Origin: Azospirillum oleiclasticum
GTDB lineage: Bacteria > Pseudomonadota > Alphaproteobacteria > Azospirillales > Azospirillaceae
DNA length: 64,000 bases
Assembly: GCF_013423485.1 (NCBI RefSeq)
Contig: NZ_JABFFR010000042.1
Location: 1-64,000 of the forward strand
Reading direction: 5' to 3'
Below the pieces are notes generated by a model. The model was not told where the DNA came from, searched no databases, and saw only the letters and a program-made list of their open reading frames with translations. Of the stretch, positions 29,732 through 38,161 are shown piece by piece. The position numbers and the translations under genes are program-made. Within the stretch, counting starts at the first letter, position 1; every line of letters begins with the position of its first letter.

Positions 29732-30826
29732 TCACTTCGGCAGCTTGCCGACCACACCCTCGACGAACCAGTCCATCTTCAGGATCTGCTCGTCGGTGGC
29801 GTGCTTGCCGGCGGGGATCATCACCTTGCCGGACTGGTCCTTGATCGGGCCGGTGAAGGAATGGCGGGTACCGGCCATGATGTCGGCCTTCGCCTTCTCC
29901 GCCATCGCCACCACGTCGCCGGGGATGGCGGTGTTGTAGGGGGCCAGCCCGACCATGCCGCTCTTGATGCCGCCCCAGGTGTCGATCGGCTTCCAGGTGC
30001 CGTCCAGCGCGGCCTTCACCCGGTCCACATAGTAGAAGGTCCAGTCATCGACGATGGCGGTCAGGTGCGCCTTCGGCCCGAAGCGGGTCATGTCCGAGGC
30101 CTGGCCGAACACGTAGATGCCGCGCTCCTGCGCGGTCTGCACGGGGGCGGCGCTGTCGGTGTGCTGCACGATGATGTCGACGCCCTGGTCGATCAGCGCC
30201 TTGGCGGCGTCGGCCTCCTTGCCGGGGTCGTACCAGCTGTTCACCCACACCACGCGCACCTCGGCCTGCGGGTTGACCTCGCGCAGGGCCAGGGTGAAGG
30301 CGTTGATGCCGCTGACCACCTCCGGGATCGGCACCGAGCCGATGTAGCCGATGACGTTCTTCTTGGTCATCTTGCCGGCGATCAGCCCGATGACCGTGCG
30401 CCCCTCGTAGAAGCGGGCGGCGTAGGTGGCGAGGTTCTTGGAGCGCTTGTAGCCGGTGGCGTGCTCGAACATCACGTTCGGATGGCGCTGCGCGACCTTC
30501 AGCGTCGGGTTCATGTAACCGAACGAGGTCGTGAAGATCATCTTGTGGCCGGTGGAGGCGAGCTGGTCGATCACGCGCTCGGCGTCCGCACCCTCCGGCA
30601 CATTCTCCACGAAGGTGGTGGTGACCTTGTCGCCCAGCGCCTTCTCGACCGCCAGACGGCCCTGGTCGTGCTGGTAGCTCCAGCCGAAATCGCTGACCGG
30701 GCCGACATAGACGAAGCCGACCTTCATCTTCTGCTGGGCCAGGGCGGTGCCGGCACCCATCCCCAACGTCACCGCCGCGGCACCGGCCAGCCCGAGCGCC
30801 GTCTTGCCGAACGTCCTTCTATCCAC
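29732..30826 (-). CDS. BMP family ABC transporter substrate-binding protein
   Basis: 364 residues, PnrA/BMP type I periplasmic-binding fold, a family that binds nucleosides and related compounds. The N terminus has a twin-arginine-like signal (VDRRTFGKTALGLAG, RRxFxK) with cleavage after ALAQ. Family segments: VGFVYVGPVSDFGW, FTTSFGYMNPTLKVA, GYIGSVPIPEVV and the aromatic SWYDPGKEADAAKALI. The GTG start is chosen for its AGGGAG site six bases upstream. It is the last gene of a four-gene minus-strand operon (ATPase, two permeases, this protein), the reverse of the more usual order. Confidence 0.92.
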   Translation of the reverse strand: MDRRTFGKTALGLAGAAAVTLGMGAGTALAQQKMKVGFVYVGPVSDFGWSYQHDQGRLAVEKALGDKVTTTFVENVPEGADAERVIDQLASTGHKMIFTTSFGYMNPTLKVAQRHPNVMFEHATGYKRSKNLATYAARFYEGRTVIGLIAGKMTKKNVIGYIGSVPIPEVVSGINAFTLALREVNPQAEVRVVWVNSWYDPGKEADAAKALIDQGVDIIVQHTDSAAPVQTAQERGIYVFGQASDMTRFGPKAHLTAIVDDWTFYYVDRVKAALDGTWKPIDTWGGIKSGMVGLAPYNTAIPGDVVAMAEKAKADIMAGTRHSFTGPIKDQSGKVMIPAGKHATDEQILKMDWFVEGVVGKLPK

Positions 30827-30888
30827 GTGAAGCTCCCTCTCGCTGAAGAGATTGGTTGTTTCTTGCTCGTCCGGGTCCCGGACCCGCG

Positions 30889-31821
30889 TCAGCCGCCGGG
30901 GTGGAAGATCTTCCCCAGGCAGGCCGGCGCGTTCAGGCGGATCCGCGCGACGTCCCGGGAGATCGCCACCAGGACGACGATCGTCGCAATATAGGGCAGC
31001 ATCGACAGCAGTTGCGAGGGGACAGCGAAGCCCAACCCCTGAACGTGAAGCTGGGCGATGGTCACCCCGCCGAACAGCCAGGCGCCGACCAGCACCCGCT
31101 CCGGCCGCCAGGTGGCGAACACCACCAGCGCCAGCGCGATCCAGCCGCGCCCGGCGGTGATCCCCTCCGCCCACATCGGCGTGTAGGCGAGCGACATGTA
31201 ACCACCGCCGACGCCGCTCATGGCGCCGCCGAACAGCACCGCCATGTAGCGGATGCGGATCACCTTGTAGCCCAGCGCGTGGGCCGCCGCGTGGTTCTCC
31301 CCCACCGCCCGCAGCACCAGACCGGCGCGGCTGCGCGTCAGGAACCACGCCAGCGCCGGCACCGCCAGAAGACCCAGATAGACCAGCGCGTCATGCTCGA
31401 AGACCCCCGGCCCGATCACCGGGATGTCCGACAGCAGCGGGATGGCGAAGGCCGGCGGCTTCGGCAGCGGGATGCCCACGAACCCCTGCCCGATCAGCGC
31501 CGACAGCCCGACGCCGAACAGCGTCAGCGCCAGCCCCGTCGCCACCTGGTTGGTCAGCAGCGACAGCGTCAGCACCCCGAACAGCAGCGCCATGCCCGCC
31601 CCCGCGGCCGCCGCGGCGATCACCCCCACCACCACGCTGCCGCTGCCCACGGTGGCGGCGAAGCCGCAGACCGCGCCCACCAGCATCATGCCCTCGACGC
31701 CCAGGTTCAGCACCCCGGACCTCTCGGTCACCACCTCGCCCAGCGCCGCGAACAGCAGCGGCGTCGCCGCCGTCAGCATGGCGGCGATGACGGACCCGAC
31801 CACGACCAGATCCACGTTCAT
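30889..31821 (-). CDS. BMP-type ABC transporter permease, second subunit
   Basis: 310 residues with about nine helices, BPD_transp_2 family (YufQ/NupQ type). Typical motifs are the early TERSGVLNLGVEGMMLVGA and the mid-protein LRAVGENHAAAHALGYKV, followed by YMSLAYTPMWAEGITAGRGW. It overlaps the first permease by four bases (ATGA). It forms the inner-membrane channel for the substrate delivered by the adjacent BMP protein, probably nucleosides or purine bases. Confidence 0.92.
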   Translation of the reverse strand: MNVDLVVVGSVIAAMLTAATPLLFAALGEVVTERSGVLNLGVEGMMLVGAVCGFAATVGSGSVVVGVIAAAAAGAGMALLFGVLTLSLLTNQVATGLALTLFGVGLSALIGQGFVGIPLPKPPAFAIPLLSDIPVIGPGVFEHDALVYLGLLAVPALAWFLTRSRAGLVLRAVGENHAAAHALGYKVIRIRYMAVLFGGAMSGVGGGYMSLAYTPMWAEGITAGRGWIALALVVFATWRPERVLVGAWLFGGVTIAQLHVQGLGFAVPSQLLSMLPYIATIVVLVAISRDVARIRLNAPACLGKIFHPGG

Positions 31822-32924
31822 GCCGCCACTCCCTTGGCCGCGACGCCCTTGACCACCGGCCCCTTGGTCCCGAAGCGCAGGCGGTAGCGGATCAGCACGT
31901 CCGTCGCCAGCAGGAAGAACAGCAGCATGCCCTGGAACACGCCGGTGATGGCCTTGGGCAGGCCAAGCCCGATCTGCGCCGCCTCGCCGCCGATGAAGGA
32001 CAGGGCCATCAGCAGCCCGGCCAACAGGATGCCCACCGGGTGCAGCCGCCCCAGGAAGGCGACGATGATCGCGGTGAAGCCGTAGCCGGGGGAGATGCTG
32101 GGCATGATCTGCCCGATCGGCCCCGCCACCTCGCACAGGCCGGCCAGCCCCGCCAGCCCGCCGGACAGCAGCAGCGTCAGCCAGATGATGCGCTTCTGGT
32201 CGAAACCGGCATAGCCGGCCGCCATCGGCGTCAACCCGATCACCTTGATCTGGAAGCCGACGAAGGTGCGCGCCATCAGCACCCAGCCGCCGGCCACCGC
32301 CAGCAGGGCGAACAGCGATCCCAGATGCACCCGCGTGCCCTCGATCAGGATCGGCATGACGGCCGCCTCCTCGAACAGGCGCGACTCGGGGAAGGAGTAG
32401 CCGTCGGGATCGCGGTAGGGGCCGTTCACCAGCAGGCTCAGCAGCAGCAGCGCCACATAGGTGAGCATCAGGCTGGTCAGGATCTCGCTGGCGTTGAAGC
32501 GGGTGCGCAGGAAGGCCGGGATGGCCGCCCAGGCCATGCCGCCAGCCGCCCCCGCCACCACCATCAGCGGCAGCAGCCACCAGCCGCCCTCGCCGTAGAA
32601 GGCCAGCGCCACGCCGCCGCCGGCGATGGCGCCCAGCGTGAACTGCCCCTCCGCCCCGATGTTCCAGACATTGGCGCGGAAGCCGATGGCCAGCCCGACC
32701 GCGCACAGCACCAGCGGCGTCGCCTTCACCGCCAGCTCGCCCAGCCCCCGCGTGGTGGTCAAGGGCTCGATGAAGAAGGCGTAGAGCGCCGCCACCGGGT
32801 CGAAGCCCAGCGCCGCGAACAGCAGGAAGCCCGCCGCCAGGGTCAGGACGACGGCCAGCACCGGCGTCAGGTACAGCATCGCCTGCGAGGCCTGGCCCCG
32901 CGGCTCCAGCCGGATCAGCGCCAT
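31818..32924 (-). CDS. BMP-type ABC transporter permease, first subunit
   Basis: 368 residues, BPD_transp_2 family (YufP/NupP type), with about nine helices. Segments such as LAIGFRANVWNIGAEGQFTL and TRFNASEILTSLMLTYVALL are diagnostic. The C-terminal tail has an internal repeat (VKGVAAKGVAA). The ATG at 32924 is preferred over a GTG 12 bases upstream. It sits between the ATPase and the second permease in one operon, 21 bases after the ATPase stop. Confidence 0.92.
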   Translation of the reverse strand: MALIRLEPRGQASQAMLYLTPVLAVVLTLAAGFLLFAALGFDPVAALYAFFIEPLTTTRGLGELAVKATPLVLCAVGLAIGFRANVWNIGAEGQFTLGAIAGGGVALAFYGEGGWWLLPLMVVAGAAGGMAWAAIPAFLRTRFNASEILTSLMLTYVALLLLSLLVNGPYRDPDGYSFPESRLFEEAAVMPILIEGTRVHLGSLFALLAVAGGWVLMARTFVGFQIKVIGLTPMAAGYAGFDQKRIIWLTLLLSGGLAGLAGLCEVAGPIGQIMPSISPGYGFTAIIVAFLGRLHPVGILLAGLLMALSFIGGEAAQIGLGLPKAITGVFQGMLLFFLLATDVLIRYRLRFGTKGPVVKGVAAKGVAA

Positions 32925-32945
32925 GCGCGCCCCCACGTGGCTTGG

Positions 32946-34496
32946 TCAGACGGCATGCAGGGCCTCGTCCTCATCCTCGGTGGTGGCGTTGAACAGCCCG
33001 CCCATCAGCAGCCCGATCTCCTCGACCGTGGTGCGGTGGGTGGGCCGGCTTTCCGACAGGCGGCCGTGGAACAGCACGGCGATGCGGTCGCTCAGCACGA
33101 ACAGCTCGTCCAGATCCTGGCTGACCACCAGCACCGCCGCACCGCCGCGGGCAAGGTCGATCAGCGCCTGGTGGATCGCCGCCGCCGCCCCGGCATCGAC
33201 GCCCCAGGTCGGCTGCCCCACCACCAGCAGGTCGGGCTTCTGCAGGATCTCGCGACCGATGATGAATTTCTGCAGGTTGCCGCCGGACAGCGACCGCGCC
33301 TCCGCCCGGTGCCCGCGGGTGACCACGTTGAAGGAACGGATGATGGTCTCGGCGTAGCTCTTCGCCCGCCCGAACTGCACCATCCCGCCCTTGACCAGCG
33401 GTGCCCGGGCGTAGCCCGACAGCAGCGCGTTGTCGGACAGGCTAAGCTCCGGCACGGCACCCCGCCCCAGCCGTTCCTCCGGCACGAAGGCCAGCCCGAT
33501 GGTGCGCCGCTCGCGGGGGCCGAGATGGCCGACCGGCCGGCCGTCGATCCGCACGCTGTCGGGATCCGCCACCTTGTCCTCGCCGCTCAGCGCGGCCAGC
33601 AGCTCGGCCTGCCCGTTGCCGGCCACACCGGCGATGCCCAGGATCTCCCCGCCCCGCACCTCCAGCGCCACGTCCTTCAGGCTGGTCGCGAACGGGTTGT
33701 CGGAGGTGGTGGAGAGGTGCCGCACCTCCAGCCGCGGCGCGCCGGACACCGCGGCGGGCAGCCGCTCGGGCGTCGACAGCTCGGTGCCGATCATCAGCTC
33801 GGCAAGGCTGCGGGCGGTCTGCGCCTTGGGATCGCAGGCCCCCACCACCCGGCCGCCGCGCAGCACCGTGGCGCGGTCGCACAGCGCCCGGATTTCCTCC
33901 AGCTTGTGCGAGATGTAGAGGATGGTGCAGCCCTCCGACGCCAGCCGCCGCAGCGTGTCGAACAGCTTGGTCGTCTCCTGCGGCGTCAGCACGGAGGTCG
34001 GCTCGTCCATGATCAGCAGCCGCGGATCCTGGAGCAGGCAGCGCACGATCTCCACCCGCTGGCGCTCGCCGACCGACAGGCTGTGCACATGCCGCTGCGG
34101 GTCGAGCGCCAGCCCGTAGCGTTCCGACACGGTGGCGATGCGCTGGGCCAGGGCCGCCATCGGGCCGGGCTTCTCCAGCCCCAGCGCGATGTTCTCGGTC
34201 ACCGTCAGCGTGTCGAACAGCGAGAAATGCTGGAACACCATGCCGATGCCCAGCCGCCGCGCCTCGTTGGGGTCGGCCACCGTGACCGGCCGCCCCTCCC
34301 ACAGCATGGTGCCGGAGTCGGGGTGCTGCACACCGTAGATCATCTTGACCAGCGTGCTCTTGCCGGCCCCGTTCTCACCCAACAGGGCGTGAATCTCGCC
34401 CGGCCGCAGCACCAGATCGACGCGGTCGTTGGCGAGGCAGCCCGGAAAGCTCTTGGTGATCTGACGCAGTTCGAGGCGGTGGGGCTGGTCGGTCAC
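32946..34496 (-). CDS. BMP-type ABC transporter, double ATP-binding protein
   Basis: 516 residues with two tandem ABC domains, as in sugar/nucleoside importers (RbsA/YufO type). The first has an intact Walker A (GENGAGKST), signature (LSVGERQRVEIVRC) and Walker B (LLIMDEPTSVLTP). The second has the degenerate GVAGNGQAEL and LSGGNLQKFIIG, with Gln-Pro in place of Glu-Pro after Walker B, which is usual for this subfamily. The GTG at 34496 starts just before the conserved HRLELRQITKSFPG; in-frame starts at 34538 and 34556 are possible, and no ribosome-binding site decides. It is the first gene of the transporter operon. Confidence 0.9.
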   Translation of the reverse strand: MTDQPHRLELRQITKSFPGCLANDRVDLVLRPGEIHALLGENGAGKSTLVKMIYGVQHPDSGTMLWEGRPVTVADPNEARRLGIGMVFQHFSLFDTLTVTENIALGLEKPGPMAALAQRIATVSERYGLALDPQRHVHSLSVGERQRVEIVRCLLQDPRLLIMDEPTSVLTPQETTKLFDTLRRLASEGCTILYISHKLEEIRALCDRATVLRGGRVVGACDPKAQTARSLAELMIGTELSTPERLPAAVSGAPRLEVRHLSTTSDNPFATSLKDVALEVRGGEILGIAGVAGNGQAELLAALSGEDKVADPDSVRIDGRPVGHLGPRERRTIGLAFVPEERLGRGAVPELSLSDNALLSGYARAPLVKGGMVQFGRAKSYAETIIRSFNVVTRGHRAEARSLSGGNLQKFIIGREILQKPDLLVVGQPTWGVDAGAAAAIHQALIDLARGGAAVLVVSQDLDELFVLSDRIAVLFHGRLSESRPTHRTTVEEIGLLMGGLFNATTEDEDEALHAV

Positions 34497-34750
34497 GGGG
34501 CCGGGGGTCCGCTGTCGGAGGGATGCCCACCGGTGCATCCGATCGGGCCGAAGCACTATGCCAGAGCCGTGCCACGCTGCCCACCGATTGACCGCGTGAC
34601 CATGATGCCATCATCACCCCCGCCCGCCGCCGACACGCTGGGCATTTGCGCAAAATCTCGGCAGTTGCCCACCCACCTCTCCCGTTCCCTTGCGCCGCGC
34701 CCTGCGGCACCATAGGTGTCGTTGGGTGGACCGGTTGCGGGAGCGTGGTG

Positions 34751-35653
34751 ATGGACAATGGTGCGGCCTTCCTGATCGCTGAGACGCGCGGGGTTCTGGC
34801 GGTGACGGGGGAGGACCGGGTGGCCTTCCTGCAAGGGCTGGTGTCGAACGACATCCGCAAGGCCGCCCCCGACCGGGCGCTCTACGCCCTGTTCCTGACG
34901 CCGCAGGGCAAGTTCCTGCACGATCTGTTCATCGCCGAAACCGGCGAGGCGCTGCTGCTGGACGCCGAGGCGGCGCGCCGCGACGATCTGCTGCGCCGGC
35001 TGCGACTCTACAAGTTGCGCTCCAGGATCGCGCTGGAGGACCGCACCCCGGGGCACGCCGTCGTCCTGCTCTACGGATCGGACGCGCTGAAGCGGCTGGG
35101 GCTGCCGGCCGAGCCGGGTGCGGCCCGGCCCTTCGCCGGCGGCGTCGCCTATGTGGACCCGCGCCTGCCCGTCCTCGGCGCCCGCGCCATGCTGCCGCGC
35201 GATGGCGGTGCCGACGCGCTCAGCGCCGCCGGCTTCGCGGAGGGCGATCCGGCCGCCTACGACCGCCTGCGGCTCCGCCACGGCGTGCCCGACGGCAGCC
35301 GTGATCTGGTGGTCGAGAAGGCCATCCCGCTGGAGAACAACCTGCACGACCTCAACGCCATCGCCTGGGACAAGGGCTGCTACATGGGGCAGGAACTGAC
35401 GGCCCGCACCCATTACCGGGCCCTGATCCGCCGCCGCCTCTACCCGGTCGCGGTCGATGGCCCGCTGCCGGCACCCGGCACCCCGGTGATGCTCGGCGAC
35501 CGCGAAGCGGGCGAGCTGCGCAGCGGCCTCGACGGCCACGCGCTGGCCCTCCTGCGCGGCGAGGATGTGGAGCGCGCCCGGGCCGACGGCACGCCCCTCA
35601 CCTGCGGCGGCACCACGGTGATCCCCCGCCGCCCGGACTGGGCCAGCTTCTGA
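34751..35653 (+). CDS. ygfZ: YgfZ/GcvT domain folate-binding protein
   Basis: 300 residues. YgfZ proteins bind tetrahydrofolate and support iron-sulfur enzyme repair or assembly. The hallmark KGCYxGQE motif is present (DKGCYMGQELTAR at about residues 211-223), together with FLQGLVSNDI and YALFLTPQGKFLHDLFI in the N-terminal half. The ATG at 34751 is chosen because upstream sequence is not conserved. It is divergent from the BMP transporter operon, with 254 bases between the starts; that gap holds no recognisable gene. Confidence 0.92.
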   Translation: MDNGAAFLIAETRGVLAVTGEDRVAFLQGLVSNDIRKAAPDRALYALFLTPQGKFLHDLFIAETGEALLLDAEAARRDDLLRRLRLYKLRSRIALEDRTPGHAVVLLYGSDALKRLGLPAEPGAARPFAGGVAYVDPRLPVLGARAMLPRDGGADALSAAGFAEGDPAAYDRLRLRHGVPDGSRDLVVEKAIPLENNLHDLNAIAWDKGCYMGQELTARTHYRALIRRRLYPVAVDGPLPAPGTPVMLGDREAGELRSGLDGHALALLRGEDVERARADGTPLTCGGTTVIPRRPDWASF

Positions 35654-35778
35654 GGCACCCGCACCCTTTCGAAGGAGGATACCCCCAAAGAGAAACACCG
35701 CCGACGCGATGTTCCGGCCGCGCTCCTGTTTATCCGCTTGCCACAGGCAATGTCCGCAAGCACTCAGAGGAACGACAG

Positions 35779-36369
35779 ATGCGCAAGGAACTGATCACCG
35801 CGGCCTCCGTCCTGGCCATGATGACTGGCGCCGCCTACGCCCAGGGTGCCGGCAACCAGCTCAACATGCAGCAGGACAACAAGAGCGCCGTGACGTCGCC
35901 GACCGCCCCCGGCACCGCCGCCCCGTCCAACTCCATGAGCCCCGGCAGCTCGTCCTCGACGGCGACCACCACCGCCCCGATGGGCTCGGTGAGCGCCGAG
36001 GAGCTTCTGGGCAAGACCGTCGTCGGCTCCGATGGCGAGGAGATCGGCGAGGTCGAGGACGTGATCATGGACGCCGCCTCCGGCAAGGCGCGCCAGCTCG
36101 TCATCTCCAGCGGCGGCTTCCTCGGGATCGGCGAGAAGCAGATCGCGGTCGACTTCTCCAACGCCCAGCCGGGCGCGGATGACGACGAGATCAAGCTGTC
36201 CAACCTGACCCGCGCTCAGGTCAAGGACATGGCCGAGTTCGAGTACAACGACAGCATGACCTCGCTGAACCGCAGCCGCGACACCAGCGGCGCGGGCCGC
36301 AGCACCACGCCGGCGGCGCCGGCCACCCCGGGCATGGGCACGGGCACGGGCACCACGACCGGCCAGTAA
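35779..36369 (+). CDS. Exported PRC-barrel domain protein
   Basis: 196 residues. A Sec signal peptide (MRKELITAASVLAMMTGAAYAQ) is followed by a low-complexity Ser/Thr/Ala/Pro stretch (residues 35-70), then a PRC-barrel (about 75-150: LLGKTVVGSDGEEIGEVEDV, LVISSGGFLGIGEKQIAVDF). The tail is again low in complexity, rich in Gly-Thr. Such proteins are frequent in alphaproteobacterial periplasms and often stress-induced; the function is unclear. A GAGGAA site lies about eight bases before the ATG, and a strong terminator follows. Confidence 0.85.
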   Translation: MRKELITAASVLAMMTGAAYAQGAGNQLNMQQDNKSAVTSPTAPGTAAPSNSMSPGSSSSTATTTAPMGSVSAEELLGKTVVGSDGEEIGEVEDVIMDAASGKARQLVISSGGFLGIGEKQIAVDFSNAQPGADDDEIKLSNLTRAQVKDMAEFEYNDSMTSLNRSRDTSGAGRSTTPAAPATPGMGTGTGTTTGQ

Positions 36370-36397
36370 CGCCGTTCGCATCGGTTTCGGGTGGAAG

Positions 36398-36424
36398 CCC
36401 CCGCGGCATGGCCGCGGGGGTTTT
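36398..36424 (+). terminator. Rho-independent terminator after the PRC-barrel gene
   Basis: CCCCCGCGGC (36398-36407), loop ATG, GCCGCGGGGG (36411-36420), then TTTT. A textbook intrinsic terminator 29 bases after the stop; it may also serve the convergent purC gene. Confidence 0.9.
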
Positions 36425-36462
36425 CGTGTGTGCGGTTGCTGCGTCGAGCCCCCACCCAACCC

Positions 36463-37440
36463 TCAGAAAAATCCCTTCAAATTCCCCCGGATGCGCTCCA
36501 GCACCGGCGTCACCTCGGCCGGCACCGTGAAGGGAAGGCCGGTGATGCGCTCGGACAAATCGATGTAGATGCGGCTCGCCTCCAGCACGATGTCGGCCGG
36601 GATCTCCGGCACATCCTCGGCATAGGGATCGCAGCGGGCGGACACCCAGGTGCGGATGAAATCCTTGTCGAAACTGTCGGGACGCCCGCCGGCCGCCAAC
36701 CGCTCCGCGTAGCTGTCGGCGAACCAATAGCGGCTGCTGTCGGAGGTGTGGATCTCGTCGGCCAGCAGGATGTTGCCCTCGCCGTCCACCCCGAACTCGT
36801 ATTTGGTGTCGGCCAGGATCAGCCCTTGCCCCGCCGCGATCTCGCGCCCGCGGGCGAACAGCGCCAGCGCGGTGGCGGACACCGTCTCCCACTGCTCCGC
36901 GGTCAACAGCCCGCGCTCCAGGATCTCGGCCGGGCTCACCGGCTCGTCATGGCCGCCGAAATCGGCCTTGGTGGTGGGGGTCAGGATGGTCCCGGGCAGC
37001 TTCTGGTGTTCGGTCAGCCCTTCCGGGAAGCGGTGCCCGTACATCTCCCGCCTGCCCGCCTTGTACATCGACCAGATCGAGGTCGAGGTGGTGCCGGTGA
37101 TGTAATCGCGCACCACGAACTCCACCGGCAGGATGGTCAGCCGCTTGCAGACGACGACGTTGGGGTCGGGGTAGGCCAGCACATGGTTGGCGCAGAGATC
37201 GGCCGTCCGCTCGAACCAGAAGCGCGCGACCTGGGTCAGCACCTCCCCCTTGAAGGGCACGCAGGTGAGGATGCGGTCGAAGGCCGACAGCCGGTCGGTG
37301 GCGATGATGATGCGGCGTCCGTCCGGCAGGTCGTAATTGTCGCGCACCTTGCCGCGGTAATGGTTCGGCAGCTCCGGAATCGTCGCGTCCGCCAGGACGT
37401 TGCCCAGATGCGGTGCCAGCGCTGCGGTGTCGATGCCCAT
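36463..37440 (-). CDS. purC: Phosphoribosylaminoimidazole-succinocarboxamide synthase
   Basis: 325 residues. It joins CAIR and aspartate (ATP-dependent) to SAICAR in purine synthesis. The SAICAR synthetase signatures are clear: [59 protein letters not shown] and [12 protein letters not shown]. The length fits the longer subtype (about 300 residues) rather than the 237-residue E. coli form. Many alphaproteobacteria carry a second, short purC near purQ/purL; this window shows only this one. The start at 37440 begins the conserved region. Confidence 0.95.
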   Translation of the reverse strand: MGIDTAALAPHLGNVLADATIPELPNHYRGKVRDNYDLPDGRRIIIATDRLSAFDRILTCVPFKGEVLTQVARFWFERTADLCANHVLAYPDPNVVVCKRLTILPVEFVVRDYITGTTSTSIWSMYKAGRREMYGHRFPEGLTEHQKLPGTILTPTTKADFGGHDEPVSPAEILERGLLTAEQWETVSATALALFARGREIAAGQGLILADTKYEFGVDGEGNILLADEIHTSDSSRYWFADSYAERLAAGGRPDSFDKDFIRTWVSARCDPYAEDVPEIPADIVLEASRIYIDLSERITGLPFTVPAEVTPVLERIRGNLKGFF

Positions 37441-37598
37441 CGTCCCTGTCCGAAACCTGTGAGGGGAATGCCCGGCGCACGTTCCCCCGGCGGGCGGCGG
37501 ATTGCAAGAGGGATGGCGGGGAACCGTCGGTGCCAATCGCCTTGAGCGTATGGACCGCCACCGCTATATCGGACGTGATTCAGAACGATGGGTGTTCC

Positions 37599-37787
37599 AT
37601 GGGAGAAGATTGCGTGCCAGAGACCGATCCTGTCGAACCCTCCACGGCCGAGCGCCGTGCACGCATCCGTGCGCAGAGCGCCGCCGTCGCCGAGTACGTG
37701 CGGTCATCTCCGGATGCCCAAGCGTTCTACGAGGATTGGGGCACGCCGAACGCTGATTTCTCCGGTAAGCCGGGAACCACCCCATGA
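37599..37787 (+). CDS. Small hypothetical protein, coupled to the next gene
   Basis: 62 residues (begins MGEDCVPETDPVEPST), charged and Ala/Arg-rich with no membrane segment; the middle (ERRARIRAQSAAVAEYVRSS) is likely helical. The reading frame continues upstream without a good start; the ATG at 37599 is the first plausible one. Its last four bases overlap the next gene (ATGA), the main argument that it is real. No family recognised. Confidence 0.5.
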   Translation: MGEDCVPETDPVEPSTAERRARIRAQSAAVAEYVRSSPDAQAFYEDWGTPNADFSGKPGTTP

Positions 37788-38149
37788 AAGAAACGCCCTT
37801 CCGCGTCGGCGACCGCGTCACCGTCCACACCAGCCAGGGCGGGCCGCAGGGCCTGACGGTGGTGGAGAAGTTCACCCAGGACGGGCGCTGCATGGTGCTG
37901 GCCGACGGCTCGCTGTGGCGGGCCGACGGCAAGCGGCAGTGGAGCTTCCGCGGCAGCTTCTACAAGGGTCCGTTCGTGGAAAAGGAGGCGCCCGGCGATG
38001 CCGACCACATCGCCAAGCGCCGCATCGTCGGCCGCATCCGCAAATTCGCCGACACCCTCACCATCGAAACGCCGCTGTCCGCCACCGCGCTGCGCCGCAT
38101 CCTGGACGTCATCGAGGCGGAGGAGACGGCGGCTGGCGCGACGGGTTAG
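37784..38149 (+). CDS. Hypothetical protein with SH3-like N terminus
   Basis: 121 residues. The N-terminal half (PFRVGDRVTVHTSQGGPQG, then MVLADGSLWRADGKRQW) reads like a small beta-barrel; the C-terminal half is helical and basic (DADHIAKRRIVGRIRKFAD). It begins inside the stop of the 62-residue gene, so both are translated from one message. It is convergent with the dehydrogenase gene, 12 bases between stops. The function is unknown. Confidence 0.65.
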   Translation: MKETPFRVGDRVTVHTSQGGPQGLTVVEKFTQDGRCMVLADGSLWRADGKRQWSFRGSFYKGPFVEKEAPGDADHIAKRRIVGRIRKFADTLTIETPLSATALRRILDVIEAEETAAGATG

Positions 38150-38161
38150 CGGGGCGGGGGA

